Positions 1 to 8,895 of a stretch of DNA of 29,641 nucleotides are shown here, piece by piece. A model generated the notes under the pieces. It saw nothing but the letters and a program-made list of their open reading frames with translations. It was not told where the DNA came from and searched no databases. The position numbers and the translations under genes are program-made. Numbering within the stretch: position 1 is the first letter of the stretch; the number at the start of each line of letters is the position of its first letter. Source of the stretch: Parabacteroides sp. (GTDB lineage: Bacteria; Bacteroidota; Bacteroidia; Bacteroidales; Tannerellaceae); the NCBI GenBank assembly GCA_019411205.1, contig DXRF01000008.1, positions 1 through 29,641 on the forward strand, in the 5' to 3' direction.

Positions 1-144
1 ATAAGAGACAGGTATAACCAATATCCTGGTATCCAATTTAAAGGTATAGACAGAATTGACAAATGTAATATTTATTTCTGATTTGGATAGGGGTTTTTTC
101 ATATTCTGTGTCTTATGGATAAAGTTGGATAAATATATAAAATA

Positions 145-309
145 ATGGAATCATCGAATAGCAAAAAAAATGTCCCGCAGCTCTGGTATTGGAGCCAGCC
201 GGAGAATGGGTTTAGTTTTGAAGATGCAGAGACGATTGCAAAAGAGTTTGTGTTTGAGGCAAGGAAGGATAAATCGGGAGACCGTTTTCTTCATATAGCG
301 TTTGTGTGA
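145..309 (+). CDS. Small hypothetical protein, 54 aa
   Basis: An ATG-initiated frame of 54 codons ends in TGA at 307-309, just before a bidirectional terminator. The product is soluble, with no signal peptide or membrane segment. It carries an aromatic patch (LWYWSQPENGFSF, residues 13-25) followed by a charged stretch (EDAETIAKEFVFEARKDK). No family is recognised. Support comes from an amphipathic, protein-like composition and from the terminator placed correctly for it. Against it are the short length and the lack of a clear TAnnTTTG promoter upstream. It could also be the remnant of a longer gene. Confidence 0.4.
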   Translation: MESSNSKKNVPQLWYWSQPENGFSFEDAETIAKEFVFEARKDKSGDRFLHIAFV

Positions 310-348
310 TGTTTGAGCCGTACGGAATTACCTTTTGTCTCCAATCTG

Positions 349-394
349 AAAAAATAGCTCCTGTATGAAAAAAGGAGGACGGGAGCTATTTTTT
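349..394. terminator. Bidirectional rho-independent terminator
   Basis: AAAAAATAGCTCC (349-361) is the exact reverse complement of GGAGCTATTTTTT (382-394). The stem is therefore flanked by an A-run on one side and a T-run on the other, so it can terminate transcription both ways. It lies between the small plus-strand ORF ending at 309 and the SulP gene ending at 397 on the minus strand. Confidence 0.85.
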
Positions 395-396
395 AT

Positions 397-2073
397 TTAT
401 CTTATTGCTTCGTGTGCTTTTGCTATAGCTTCGTTTATATTGCTGCAAATATTTTCCGTTCCGATTTTTTTGTCGAAACCTGATTTGACAAGTACACGAC
501 GAACATGCTCGTTCACTCCTGAAAGGATCATATGTATATGTTCGGCTTGTGACAGGCGGAACAGGTTCTCTAAGTTATGCAGTCCTGTCGAGTCCATAAA
601 GGGAACCTTACGCATGCGGATAATACGAATCTTCGGTTTATCTCCCATATTGTGCATGATATCGTCGAACTTGCTTGCCACCCCGAAGAAGAACGGACCG
701 TCGATTTCATATACTTCCACACCTTTAGGAAGGGAAAGGACTTCTTCGTCATGGTGGATTTCTCCTTCGTCCGAAAGATCGATCTCGTCTTTTACTACCG
801 ACACATGAGTCGTTTCAGCCACGCGTTTCATAAAGAGGAACATAGCGATAAGCAATCCGACTTCGATCGCAATCGTCAAGTCGAAGATAACTGTCAGGAA
901 GAAAGTTACCAGCAACACCGACACATCGCTTTTCGGATTCTTCATCAGCGAACGGAACGTACGCCATTCACTCATATTATATGAAACGATGATCAATACA
1001 CCTGCCAGACAAGCCATCGGGATATGTTTGGTCAACGGACCTAAAAAGAGCAAAATCAGTAACAATACGATTGCATGGATGATGCCGGCAACCGGAGTGC
1101 GTCCGCCGTTATTGATATTCGTCATGGTACGGGCAATCGCACCGGTAACGGGAATACCACCGAAAATAGGTACGATGATATTGGCGGCCCCTTGTGCAAT
1201 CAGTTCGGTATTGGAGTTATGCTTGTCTCCTGTCACACCGTCGGCCACCGTAGCGGACAGCAACGATTCGATTGCTCCTAACATTGCGATGGTGAATGCG
1301 GAAGGAAGCAAGAGGTTGATCGTTTCCATATTGAAGTTGATCGTTTCGGGGCCAGGTAGGGAAGCATTGATCGTAAAACGATCTCCGATTGTTTCGATTC
1401 CCGTGATCCCTAAATGATAGCGCATAACGTAGACGACAACCGTCATCAGGATAATGGCAATCAGCGAACCCGGAATCTTTTTGGAAAACTTCGGTGTGAC
1501 GGCGATAATCACGATACTGGCAAGCCCGATCAGCAACGACCAAATATTCATCGTGTCGAAATGTTCGAAATAGGCGATCCATTTGGAAATGAAATCTGCA
1601 GGTACCTTGTCCATTGTCAGCCCGAAAAGGTCTTTCATCTGCGTGGTAAAAATAGTGAGAGCGATACCACTGGTAAAACCGACAACGATCGGGTAGGGGA
1701 TAAACTTGATAACCGTCCCTAACTTCAACGCCCCCATGATCACCAGAATAATACCGGCGACCACTGTGGCGATAGCTAACCCTTCGATCCCGAAATTTTG
1801 GATAATGCCGTATACAATTACGATAAACGCACCTGTCGGCCCGCCGATCTGTACATTGCATCCTCCCAACAACGATACGAAAAATCCACCGATAATAGCG
1901 GTGATCAACCCTTTTTCCGGACTTACTCCCGAAGCGATACCGAAAGCGATGGCGAGTGGCAATGCTACGATCCCGACAATAATACCGGCCATCAGGTCGG
2001 TCATAAATTTCTCTTTAGAGTAGTTTTTCAGCGCCGATACTAACTTGGGCTGAAAATCAAACTTGTTCTTCAT
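397..2073 (-). CDS. SulP family inorganic anion transporter (STAS domain)
   Basis: 558 aa, full length for the SulP/SLC26 family, inner membrane. Residues about 1-420 form the transport domain: the amphipathic N-terminus leads into a hydrophobic segment with GIIVGIVALPLAIAFGIASG, followed by the substrate-region motif QIGGPTGAF and many hydrophobic helices. Residues about 440-550 are a cytoplasmic STAS domain with the conserved D494-S495-T496-G497 loop. Family members carry sulfate, bicarbonate or other anions with sodium or protons. Substrate cannot be assigned; no carbonic anhydrase or sulfate-assimilation gene is adjacent to help. It is a single-gene unit with a promoter-like box just upstream and a terminator just downstream. 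The start is the ATG at 2073, directly before the amphipathic leader typical of the family. Confidence 0.93.
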   Translation of the reverse strand: MKNKFDFQPKLVSALKNYSKEKFMTDLMAGIIVGIVALPLAIAFGIASGVSPEKGLITAIIGGFFVSLLGGCNVQIGGPTGAFIVIVYGIIQNFGIEGLAIATVVAGIILVIMGALKLGTVIKFIPYPIVVGFTSGIALTIFTTQMKDLFGLTMDKVPADFISKWIAYFEHFDTMNIWSLLIGLASIVIIAVTPKFSKKIPGSLIAIILMTVVVYVMRYHLGITGIETIGDRFTINASLPGPETINFNMETINLLLPSAFTIAMLGAIESLLSATVADGVTGDKHNSNTELIAQGAANIIVPIFGGIPVTGAIARTMTNINNGGRTPVAGIIHAIVLLLILLFLGPLTKHIPMACLAGVLIIVSYNMSEWRTFRSLMKNPKSDVSVLLVTFFLTVIFDLTIAIEVGLLIAMFLFMKRVAETTHVSVVKDEIDLSDEGEIHHDEEVLSLPKGVEVYEIDGPFFFGVASKFDDIMHNMGDKPKIRIIRMRKVPFMDSTGLHNLENLFRLSQAEHIHMILSGVNEHVRRVLVKSGFDKKIGTENICSNINEAIAKAHEAIR

Positions 2074-2101
2074 CTTTCTGCCTGATTGATTAAAAGTGCT
2101 G

Positions 2102-2109
2102 CAAAGTTA
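2102..2109 (-). promoter_or_regulatory. Putative -7 box for the SulP gene
   Basis: TAACTTTG on the minus strand matches the Bacteroidetes -7 consensus TAnnTTTG exactly and ends 28 nt before the start codon. No TTTG sits at the expected -33 spacing, so only half of the promoter is supported. Confidence 0.5.
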
Positions 2110-2428
2110 CAAAAAAAGTGAATATGTTTTTAATCTTTTTTATAAACTTGTATGAATTTGTTATTATAATGGAAATTTATACCTTCTATCAAGGAATCTG
2201 CTATTAGATGCTTAAATAATTTATTCTCGGTGTTGTCGACAGCATAGAAAATATACATGACATTGTCGAGAATATATACGGCAACTTGGAGAACAGATTA
2301 GACTTACATGAAAATAAAAAGAACATATACAGAAACAAACGAAACATTTATTTGGTAAGCGAAGGACAGTTATAAGCTTTAGTATAAATATTATCTATTG
2401 ACCTATAAAAATATTTTGTATATGTAAA
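2110..2428. other. AT-rich divergent intergenic region
   Basis: No gene is supported in this stretch between the SulP and rubrerythrin promoters. The only structure seen is an 8-bp inverted repeat, TATTCTCG at 2222-2229 and CGAGAATA at 2267-2274. Between the arms are two related TTGTCGA blocks, one inside the palindrome TGTCGACA at 2234-2241. It could be an operator or chance; nothing here decides. Confidence 0.4.
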
Positions 2429-2461
2429 TTTGTCATTTGCTTGAACATTTTCCTACCTTTG
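2429..2461 (+). promoter_or_regulatory. Bacteroidetes-type promoter of rubrerythrin
   Basis: A -33 element TTTG (2429-2432) and a -7 element TACCTTTG (2454-2461) are separated by 21 nt. That matches the primary sigma consensus of Bacteroides (TTTG, 19-21 nt, TAnnTTTG). The predicted transcript begins near 2468, giving a leader of about 50 nt. Confidence 0.7.
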
Positions 2462-2520
2462 AACGTTATCTATTTGGGGTGATTGTACGAACTTATTTTA
2501 TATATACATAAATTAGCATT

Positions 2521-3099
2521 ATGGAAAAAAGTATTAAGGGTACTCGTACCGAACAGAATCTACTGAAATCATTTGCCGGTGAATCTCAGGCAAGAAGTCG
2601 TTACACGTTCTTCGCAAGCGTAGCTAAAAAAGAAGGTTACGAACAAATTGCAGGCGTGTTTATGGAAACAGCCGAACAAGAAAAGGAACACGCTAAGCGT
2701 TTCTTCAAATTCCTCGAAGGCGGTATGGTTGAAATTACAGCTGCTTATCCTGCAGGCGTGATTGGGACAACTGCTGAAAACTTGGCTGCTGCTGCTGCCG
2801 GTGAAAATGAAGAATGGGCCGATCTTTATCCTATGTTTGCTGATGTTGCTGAAGAAGAAGGATTTAAGACAATTGCTGTTGCTTTCCGCATGATTGCTAA
2901 AGTCGAAGCAGAACATGAAAAACGGTATCGTAAACTGTTATCTAACATTGAAACAGGTACGGTATTTGAAAAAGCAGAGGCTATCTTATGGCAGTGCCGT
3001 AACTGTGGTTTTGTTATCGAATCAAAGAAAGCTCCACAAAAATGTCCGGCATGTGAACATCCGCAGTCTTATTTTGAACCGATGAAACAGAACTATTGA
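2521..3099 (+). CDS. rbr: Rubrerythrin
   Basis: 192 aa, the usual length. It is a cytoplasmic non-heme di-iron peroxidase that reduces hydrogen peroxide with electrons delivered through rubredoxin-type iron, important for oxygen tolerance in anaerobes. Residues about 10-145 form the ferritin-like four-helix domain. The iron ligands are visible: E21, E54-x-x-H57, the E111-E113 cluster and E129-x-x-H132. Residues 157-192 are a C-terminal rubredoxin domain with C159-x-x-C162 and C175-x-x-C178 that would bind one iron. All key residues are present, so it should be active. It is monocistronic: its own consensus promoter lies upstream and a strong terminator begins 22 nt after the stop. Oxidative-stress induction is expected from the family but no regulator site was identified. 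Confidence 0.97.
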   Translation: MEKSIKGTRTEQNLLKSFAGESQARSRYTFFASVAKKEGYEQIAGVFMETAEQEKEHAKRFFKFLEGGMVEITAAYPAGVIGTTAENLAAAAAGENEEWADLYPMFADVAEEEGFKTIAVAFRMIAKVEAEHEKRYRKLLSNIETGTVFEKAEAILWQCRNCGFVIESKKAPQKCPACEHPQSYFEPMKQNY

Positions 3100-3120
3100 T
3101 TAATAGATTCAGAAAGTATT

Positions 3121-3153
3121 AGGCACGAATTTTATGAATTCGTGCCTTTTTTT
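3121..3153 (+). terminator. Rho-independent terminator after rubrerythrin
   Basis: AGGCACGAATT (3121-3131) and AATTCGTGCCT (3137-3147) form a perfect 11-bp stem with a 5-nt loop, followed by a run of T. It separates rubrerythrin from the efflux operon. Confidence 0.92.
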
Positions 3154-3166
3154 ATATTATAACTCT

Positions 3167-3174
3167 TATCTTTA
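3167..3174 (+). promoter_or_regulatory. Weak -7-like box before the efflux operon
   Basis: TATCTTTA differs by one base from TAnnTTTG and lies 24 nt before the first ATG of the operon. No convincing -33 TTTG is present. Because a strong terminator lies immediately upstream, some promoter must exist in 3154-3198; this is the best candidate. Confidence 0.35.
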
Positions 3175-3198
3175 GCCTCGCTATTTACATGAATCCGG

Positions 3199-4092
3199 AT
3201 GAGCATATCGATAAGAAACCTCAATAAAGTGTATCCGAATGGAAACCATGCGCTGAAAGACGTCTGTCTGGAAATACCGACCGGTATGTTCGGACTGTTA
3301 GGACCGAATGGGGCAGGTAAATCTACTTTGATGCGTATTTTGGTGGCCCTTATGGAGCCGACTTCGGGCGAGGTGAATATCTGCGGGTACGACTTGATGC
3401 GACAGCGCAAGGAGATACGGGGCATATTGGGATATCTGCCACAGGATTTCCGTTTTTTTGCCAAATATAAAACATACGAGTTTTTGGACTATGCTGCTCG
3501 TCTTTCCGGTATGAACCGTAAGTCTTTGCGGAAGAATGCGGTGGATGAGATGCTGGAAAACGTCGGGCTTTTCGATGTGCGCGACCGCTATGCCAATAAG
3601 TTGTCGGGAGGTATGAAGCGCCGTTTGGGGATTGCGCAGGCATTGATTCACCATCCGAAAGTGATTATTGTGGACGAACCTACGACGGGACTCGATCCCG
3701 AAGAGCGAATTCGTTTCCGTAACCTACTGTCGGAAGTCAGTGAAAACGACGTGACGATAATCCTTTCCACCCATATCGTGGGCGATATATCGAGTACGTG
3801 CAACTGCATGGCGCTTATGAACAAAGGGGAAGTTTCTTTTTATGGCTCCCCGCAGGATATGTTGAGGCAGGCGGAAGGAAAAGTGTGGCGCATACGGGTG
3901 ACAGGCGACAAGCTGCACGAAGTAGATAAACTATACCCGGTTATCTCGACGATTCCCTCCGGTACGGGTTGGGAAGTGCAGGTCGTGGCCGACGAGGTGC
4001 AGGGATATGATGCGGAATCCTATCCGCCAAACCTGGAACATGCCTATGTCTACTATATGGAAAACAAGTTGAACCGTTGGAGAAACGATTAG
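3199..4092 (+). CDS. ABC transporter ATP-binding protein (first ATPase of the hybrid efflux operon)
   Basis: 297 aa, cytoplasmic nucleotide-binding subunit. All ATPase motifs are intact: Walker A GPNGAGKST (35-43), Q-loop Q82, signature LSGGMKRR (135-142), Walker B VIIVDEPT (155-162) and switch H192. Residues after about 225 form a C-terminal extension ending in a PNLEHAYVYYME motif, a pattern shared with ABC-2 exporter ATPases. It is closely related to the ATPase at the end of the RND fusion at 13112-17890: residues 29-47 are identical to 1332-1350 there. The partner is most likely the permease 16 nt downstream; pairing with the fused ATPase as a heterodimer is inferred. The ATG at 3199 is chosen because the upstream ATG at 3189 is in another frame that closes after 12 codons. 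Confidence 0.93.
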   Translation: MSISIRNLNKVYPNGNHALKDVCLEIPTGMFGLLGPNGAGKSTLMRILVALMEPTSGEVNICGYDLMRQRKEIRGILGYLPQDFRFFAKYKTYEFLDYAARLSGMNRKSLRKNAVDEMLENVGLFDVRDRYANKLSGGMKRRLGIAQALIHHPKVIIVDEPTTGLDPEERIRFRNLLSEVSENDVTIILSTHIVGDISSTCNCMALMNKGEVSFYGSPQDMLRQAEGKVWRIRVTGDKLHEVDKLYPVISTIPSGTGWEVQVVADEVQGYDAESYPPNLEHAYVYYMENKLNRWRND

Positions 4093-4108
4093 AAGAGACC
4101 GTTTGCCT

Positions 4109-7100
4109 ATGTCATTTATAACGAACATACGATCCGTAGCCAAATACGAAAGCAAGATACTGGTGAGAAGTTGGTTCTTCCGTATCTTCACCCTGCTTGC
4201 CGTGGTGTTTTTAGGGTTCTTCAACTTTGCCATGATGTTAATGGAGGATAATTTCGGCCTGTGGTTCGTGAAAGCGGTTTCATCCAATATACCCTATCTG
4301 AACCTGCTGCTGTTAAACACAGGACAGGCGGTGGTCGCTGTCTTCCTTTCCTCCGAATTTCTGAAACGGGACAAGAAGCTCGATACTTCCGAGGTTTTTT
4401 ATGTCCGGCCGCTCAGTAATGCCGAGTATGTGGTCGGGAAAATATGGGGAAACCTTAGGGTGTTCCTGCTTCTGAACCTGTTGGTATTGGCGATTGTATT
4501 GGCTTTCAATTTTATGGCTTCCGGCATCGTTGTCGATCTGCCGGCTTATGGGATGTATTTCCTTCTGATCAGCATACCGACGTTGATCTTTATTATCGGC
4601 CTTTCCATTTTCCTGATGCTGCTGTTGAGGAATCAGGCGCTAACCTTCATCCTGTTGTTGGGGTATATCGGGCTAACGTTGTTTTATATACAGGATAAGT
4701 TCTACTACCTGTTCGATTATATGGTGTATAACCTGCCGTTGTTCAAATCGACGATTGTCGGGTTCAGCAGCCTGGAGCTGATCTTGAACCACCGGGCGAT
4801 TTATTTCTTTGCCGGTCTGGGATTCATCTTCTTTACGATCTTCCTGTTCAAGCGGTTGCCGAATGCCCGGAGGAGCCATTATCCGTGGCTGTTTCTTTCG
4901 CTCTGCATGTTCTTGCTGGCGGGGACAGCGGGTTTCCGGCATGTACGTTCGATTCTCAAGGAAGGGGAGATGCGTGCTTTGTACACAAGCATCAACAATA
5001 AATATGTCTATGAACCGAAGATGGCGATCGACCGCTACGATATTTCGGTGGAGCAGAAGCCTGAAACGATCCGTTCCATTGTCGAGATGAAAGGGACGGC
5101 ACTCGCTGCATCGGAAGTATTTACCTTCTGCCTGAATCCCGGATTGAGGGTCGAGGAGGTGAAGGAAGGAGAGAAGCCGTTGGACTTTAAGCGGGAGGAA
5201 CAGATTTTAGCGGTAGATTTTGGGAGGAAGATAGAAAAAGGCGATACCGTTTCGCTTTCGGTCCGCTACGAGGGAAGGATAAAGGATGATTTCTGCTATC
5301 TGGATATCCCGGAAGAGGTCTTGCAGCAACCGTATGATAAGGAAATGCTCAAGCTCGATAAAAAATATAGCTTCCAGACACCCGATTATGTGCTGTTTAC
5401 GCCCGAAACCTACTGGTATCCGCGTCCCGGCACGGGGTATAGTGACAAAAGCCCTGACTGGCAACAGACCTATTTCAGCCGTTTTCGGCTGGATGTGAAA
5501 ACGCTTCCTGGACTGGTCTCTATTTCGCAGTCGGCAAACAACCCCTATCAGTCCGTTTCCTTGATTATCGGTAAATACGAGCAGAAGAGTGTAGAAAGTG
5601 ACAGTACGCTCTATAGTGTCTGGCATATAAAGGGGCACGATTATTACGAGGCGGCGTTCGATTCGATCCGCGATACGATTCCGGGATTGATCCGCAACTT
5701 GCGGGAGAATCTTGAACGCACGTATAAGTTGAGTTACCCGTTCGACCGGTTTTCTGTGGTGGAGGTTCCGGCACAGTTCTACAGTTATGTCCGTTCCTGG
5801 TCGCAGGCGCAGGAAGTGGTGCAGCCGGAAATGGTTCTTTTCCCGGAACTGGGCTGTATGTTCAATCAGGCAGACTTTGTTAGAAGCAAGAAAAACCAGA
5901 TAAAGTGGTCGAAGCGTGGAGGGCGCGAAATCAACGGGGAGGAGGCGGAGATTCGGGTGATGAACAGTTTCCTGTGGATTTTCTCGCAGACGGAAGGTAA
6001 TTATAATTTCTCTTCCGGTAGCCGGGGCAAATATAACATCTCTTCTCAGAGCAATCCGTATTTCCTGTTTCCCGAACTCTATAATTTCCGGTATAACATT
6101 TATTCTTCCGAATGGCCTGTCACGAACCGACTGGTCGAGCTTTATCTGCAAAGGAAGTCCGATAACAACGGATGGGAACGTGAGATAAACGGAATCAGCA
6201 ATAACGAGAAAGCGAACCTGCTGATGGAGAAACATTCGTTTAAAGAACTTTTGTCCGATGTGGAACACCGCGACTTGCTGAATAACACGATCAGCCTGAA
6301 AGGGTATTGCCTGTTTGCTCCTGCCGAAGTGAGTATGGGGGTAAGCCTGTTCCGGGATTCTCTGTATGCTTTGCTGGAACGAAATGAATTTCGGAATATG
6401 CGTTTCGAGAATCTGTTGGATACGTTGGGGATGATCAGCGGGGCTGACATCCGTGCGGGTATTTCCGGGTGGGACCGTCCGACGCCTCTTCCTTTCTATA
6501 CGATCGGTCAGCCTGAAGTGACTAAAATTACGAACAAGGGACAAGAGAGCTTTGTGTTGAAGCAACTGGTCAGCAATAATTCTGATTACGACGGTATGCT
6601 TCAACTTGATATACAGTCCGGAAGCCATGGACCGAATATTGATCCGCGCACGAGCCGCAAACTGCCTCTTGCCGCTCGGCAGACCAAATTGCTGGTAACG
6701 GTCTGGGAAGGATCGCCTCGCCAGGTGGATGTGAATACGTTGATATCCGGTAACTTGCCGAATATTCTGAACCTGCCTGTTGTCAACATACGGGAAGAGC
6801 GGGAGAGGGCGGTCGATACCGAAGGCGATTTCATTGTTGCAGACTTCTCTCCCGAAGTGGAAGGGGAGGTGATCGTGGATAATGAAGATTTTCTTTTCTC
6901 CCTGTCTGAACCGGCCGTGGTCGGGCTTTTGCCCAAGTGGCTCGACAAGGTGGAAGATACCTCTTTCAAGTATGCCGGTGTCTCTCCCTGGCGTGCCCCG
7001 TTGCAGTGGACGGCTACGACAAATGCTGCCTACTATGGACGTTATATCCGGTCAGCCTATGTGATCAAGAGCGGCAACGGAAGCCAGACGGCAACCTGGA

Positions 7101-7381
7101 AAGTACCGGTCCCTTCTGCCGGACAATACGATGTCTACTATTATGTTTCCAAAGACAATGAGCTGAAATATAATAAACAGGCAGGTGGGGAATACCATTT
7201 TAAGGTGGAGTATGACGAAGAAAACGAAGATGCTTATATAGACCTGAAAAGGGCGAATGAAGGGTGGGAACCGATCGGTGCCTACTACTTCAGTTCCGAT
7301 ACGGTCCGGATCACCCTGACGAACGAATGCAAACTACGGAGCGTGACGGCCGATGCGGTCAAAATAGTAAAACGATATTAA
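4109..7381 (+). CDS. ABC-2 type permease with a large periplasmic M1-like and golvesin-like region
   Basis: 1090 aa counted from the ATG at 4109; a TTG two codons earlier is a less likely start. Residues about 20-285 contain seven or eight hydrophobic helices of an ABC-2 permease. The remaining 800 or so residues have no membrane segment and should be periplasmic. The first part resembles the beta-rich N-domain of M1 aminopeptidases fused to ABC permeases. The middle keeps the VVEVP...FPELG type of motif but has no HEXXH zinc site, so peptidase activity is unlikely. The last 110 or so residues resemble a golvesin C-terminal-like domain, with WEPIGAYYFSSDTVRITLTN and a final ADAVKIV. The gene lies 16 nt after its ATPase and 13 nt before the outer-membrane factor. 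Inferred role: transmembrane subunit whose periplasmic mass contacts substrate or adaptor. The permease call is firm, the periplasmic domain names less so. Confidence 0.82.
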   Translation: MSFITNIRSVAKYESKILVRSWFFRIFTLLAVVFLGFFNFAMMLMEDNFGLWFVKAVSSNIPYLNLLLLNTGQAVVAVFLSSEFLKRDKKLDTSEVFYVRPLSNAEYVVGKIWGNLRVFLLLNLLVLAIVLAFNFMASGIVVDLPAYGMYFLLISIPTLIFIIGLSIFLMLLLRNQALTFILLLGYIGLTLFYIQDKFYYLFDYMVYNLPLFKSTIVGFSSLELILNHRAIYFFAGLGFIFFTIFLFKRLPNARRSHYPWLFLSLCMFLLAGTAGFRHVRSILKEGEMRALYTSINNKYVYEPKMAIDRYDISVEQKPETIRSIVEMKGTALAASEVFTFCLNPGLRVEEVKEGEKPLDFKREEQILAVDFGRKIEKGDTVSLSVRYEGRIKDDFCYLDIPEEVLQQPYDKEMLKLDKKYSFQTPDYVLFTPETYWYPRPGTGYSDKSPDWQQTYFSRFRLDVKTLPGLVSISQSANNPYQSVSLIIGKYEQKSVESDSTLYSVWHIKGHDYYEAAFDSIRDTIPGLIRNLRENLERTYKLSYPFDRFSVVEVPAQFYSYVRSWSQAQEVVQPEMVLFPELGCMFNQADFVRSKKNQIKWSKRGGREINGEEAEIRVMNSFLWIFSQTEGNYNFSSGSRGKYNISSQSNPYFLFPELYNFRYNIYSSEWPVTNRLVELYLQRKSDNNGWEREINGISNNEKANLLMEKHSFKELLSDVEHRDLLNNTISLKGYCLFAPAEVSMGVSLFRDSLYALLERNEFRNMRFENLLDTLGMISGADIRAGISGWDRPTPLPFYTIGQPEVTKITNKGQESFVLKQLVSNNSDYDGMLQLDIQSGSHGPNIDPRTSRKLPLAARQTKLLVTVWEGSPRQVDVNTLISGNLPNILNLPVVNIREERERAVDTEGDFIVADFSPEVEGEVIVDNEDFLFSLSEPAVVGLLPKWLDKVEDTSFKYAGVSPWRAPLQWTATTNAAYYGRYIRSAYVIKSGNGSQTATWKVPVPSAGQYDVYYYVSKDNELKYNKQAGGEYHFKVEYDEENEDAYIDLKRANEGWEPIGAYYFSSDTVRITLTNECKLRSVTADAVKIVKRY

Positions 7382-7394
7382 TAGAATTAGATAT

Positions 7395-8894
7395 ATGATA
7401 CGAAGAGAGTTACTATCCGTGGAAAAGATAATGCTGACGGTTGCCGTCTGCCTGGGGCTGTCTGTCCCGTCGCAGGGGCAGATATCGCTGACGATCGAGA
7501 AGGCGATGGATATAGCAGAGGAGCATAGTCCTTCCCTACGCCGTTCTCACATGAACCTGGAACGCTATCAGCAGAACTTGGTTGCACAGCGAGCTTCCCT
7601 AAAATCGAAGTTCTCGCTGAATCTCAATCCGGTGGATTACAGCAAGAGCCGCAGTTTTGACAACCGCCTGTCTCAATGGTACACGAACGAACGGTTCAGT
7701 ACGACCGGAACGTTCCAGGTGGACCAGCCGATCTTGTGGACGGATGGTGTCCTCTCGTTGATTAACCGTTTCGGATGGCAGGATAACAACTCCAATATCG
7801 ACGGTACGAAGACCAGCAACAAGGCATTCAGCAACGACCTTTATCTGCAACTCTCGCAACCTATCTTTACTTATAACAAGCGTAAGATGGAACTGAAACA
7901 GATCGAATACGATTATGAGAATGCCAACATCAGTTATGCGTTGCAACGGTTGAGTACGGAAAAGGATATCACCCAACAGTTCTATTCCGTTTATATGGCG
8001 CAAAGCCAACTGGCCATTACCAGAGAGGAGCTGACCAATGCGCAGCAAAGTTATGAAATTATCAAGAACAAGGTGGAAGCCGACCTGGCTGCCCGCGATG
8101 AGTTGTTTCAGGCGGAAGTGAATCTTGCTTCCGCACGCTCTTCTCTGGAAGAACAGCAGGTGTCGCTTGAAAACTCGAAAGACCAGTTGAAGCAGACGTT
8201 GGGGATGGATCTGAACGAGGACATCATGGTCTTTGCCGAAGTACGGATCAAGCCGGTGGAAGTGAATCTGGAAAAGGCGATACAGCATGGGCTCGAATCG
8301 CGTCTGGAACTGCGGCAGCGTGAGATCGAGAGCAAAGAACTGGCTTTTGACATGATCAAGACGAAGGCTCTGAACGAGTTCAAGGGAGATATTGCTCTTT
8401 CTTTCGGTCTGATCGGTGATAACCGGCATCTGGAAAAGATTTATAATAACCCGACACAAAATCCGCGTGTCGCCATCAGCTTCAGCGTCCCTATCTTCGA
8501 TTGGGGTGAGAAGAAAGCCCGTGTCAAGGCGCAGGAAGTAGCCCAAAAGATCAACCGGCTAGAGTTTCATGAGGACAAGGTCAACATCGAACTGAACATC
8601 CGCCAGACCTGGCGTAGCTTGGAAAATTTGCTTTTGCAGATCAAGATTGCCGAGCAGAACGTTGCAAATGCACAGCGGACCTATGACCTGAACCTGACCC
8701 GTTACCGGGAGGGCGATATCACCGGTATGGACATGAACCAGTTCCAGACCCAGCTTTCAAGTAAAAAGATCGCCTATACGCAGGCGCTTATCAATTATAA
8801 GATCGAATTGTTGAACCTCAAGATACTTTCCCTCTACGACTTCGAGCATGATGTGCCCATTGTCCCGATGGAAGATTTAGTAACGAAAAAGTAG
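7395..8894 (+). CDS. TolC-like outer-membrane efflux protein
   Basis: 499 aa, usual length for the OEP family. The N-terminus (MLTVAVCLGLSVPSQGQ from residue 13) is a signal peptide, so the protein is exported. Two copies of the outer-membrane-factor repeat are visible: long glutamine- and glutamate-rich amphipathic helices at about 30-60, 165-270, 300-330 and 375-480. These are interrupted by beta segments such as LYLQLSQPIFTYNKRKMELKQ and VAISFSVPIFDWGEKKARV, which have the usual P-hydrophobic-(F/W) strand signature. Trimers form a barrel in the outer membrane and an alpha tunnel in the periplasm. It lies one nucleotide before the membrane-fusion protein gene, so it belongs to the same pump. 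Either M1 or M13 could be the start; M1 (ATG 7395) gives a longer basic leader. Confidence 0.93.
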   Translation: MIRRELLSVEKIMLTVAVCLGLSVPSQGQISLTIEKAMDIAEEHSPSLRRSHMNLERYQQNLVAQRASLKSKFSLNLNPVDYSKSRSFDNRLSQWYTNERFSTTGTFQVDQPILWTDGVLSLINRFGWQDNNSNIDGTKTSNKAFSNDLYLQLSQPIFTYNKRKMELKQIEYDYENANISYALQRLSTEKDITQQFYSVYMAQSQLAITREELTNAQQSYEIIKNKVEADLAARDELFQAEVNLASARSSLEEQQVSLENSKDQLKQTLGMDLNEDIMVFAEVRIKPVEVNLEKAIQHGLESRLELRQREIESKELAFDMIKTKALNEFKGDIALSFGLIGDNRHLEKIYNNPTQNPRVAISFSVPIFDWGEKKARVKAQEVAQKINRLEFHEDKVNIELNIRQTWRSLENLLLQIKIAEQNVANAQRTYDLNLTRYREGDITGMDMNQFQTQLSSKKIAYTQALINYKIELLNLKILSLYDFEHDVPIVPMEDLVTKK

Positions 8895-8895
8895 T

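Noticed and set aside
5207..6628. A 473-codon minus-strand open frame opposite the large ABC permease
   Set aside because: Same antisense-shadow composition, no signal, motif or promoter; the plus strand carries the conserved protein.
4109..7381. Active M1 aminopeptidase within the large permease
   Set aside because: No HEXXH-x18-E zinc motif exists anywhere in the translated region; only non-catalytic features resemble the family.
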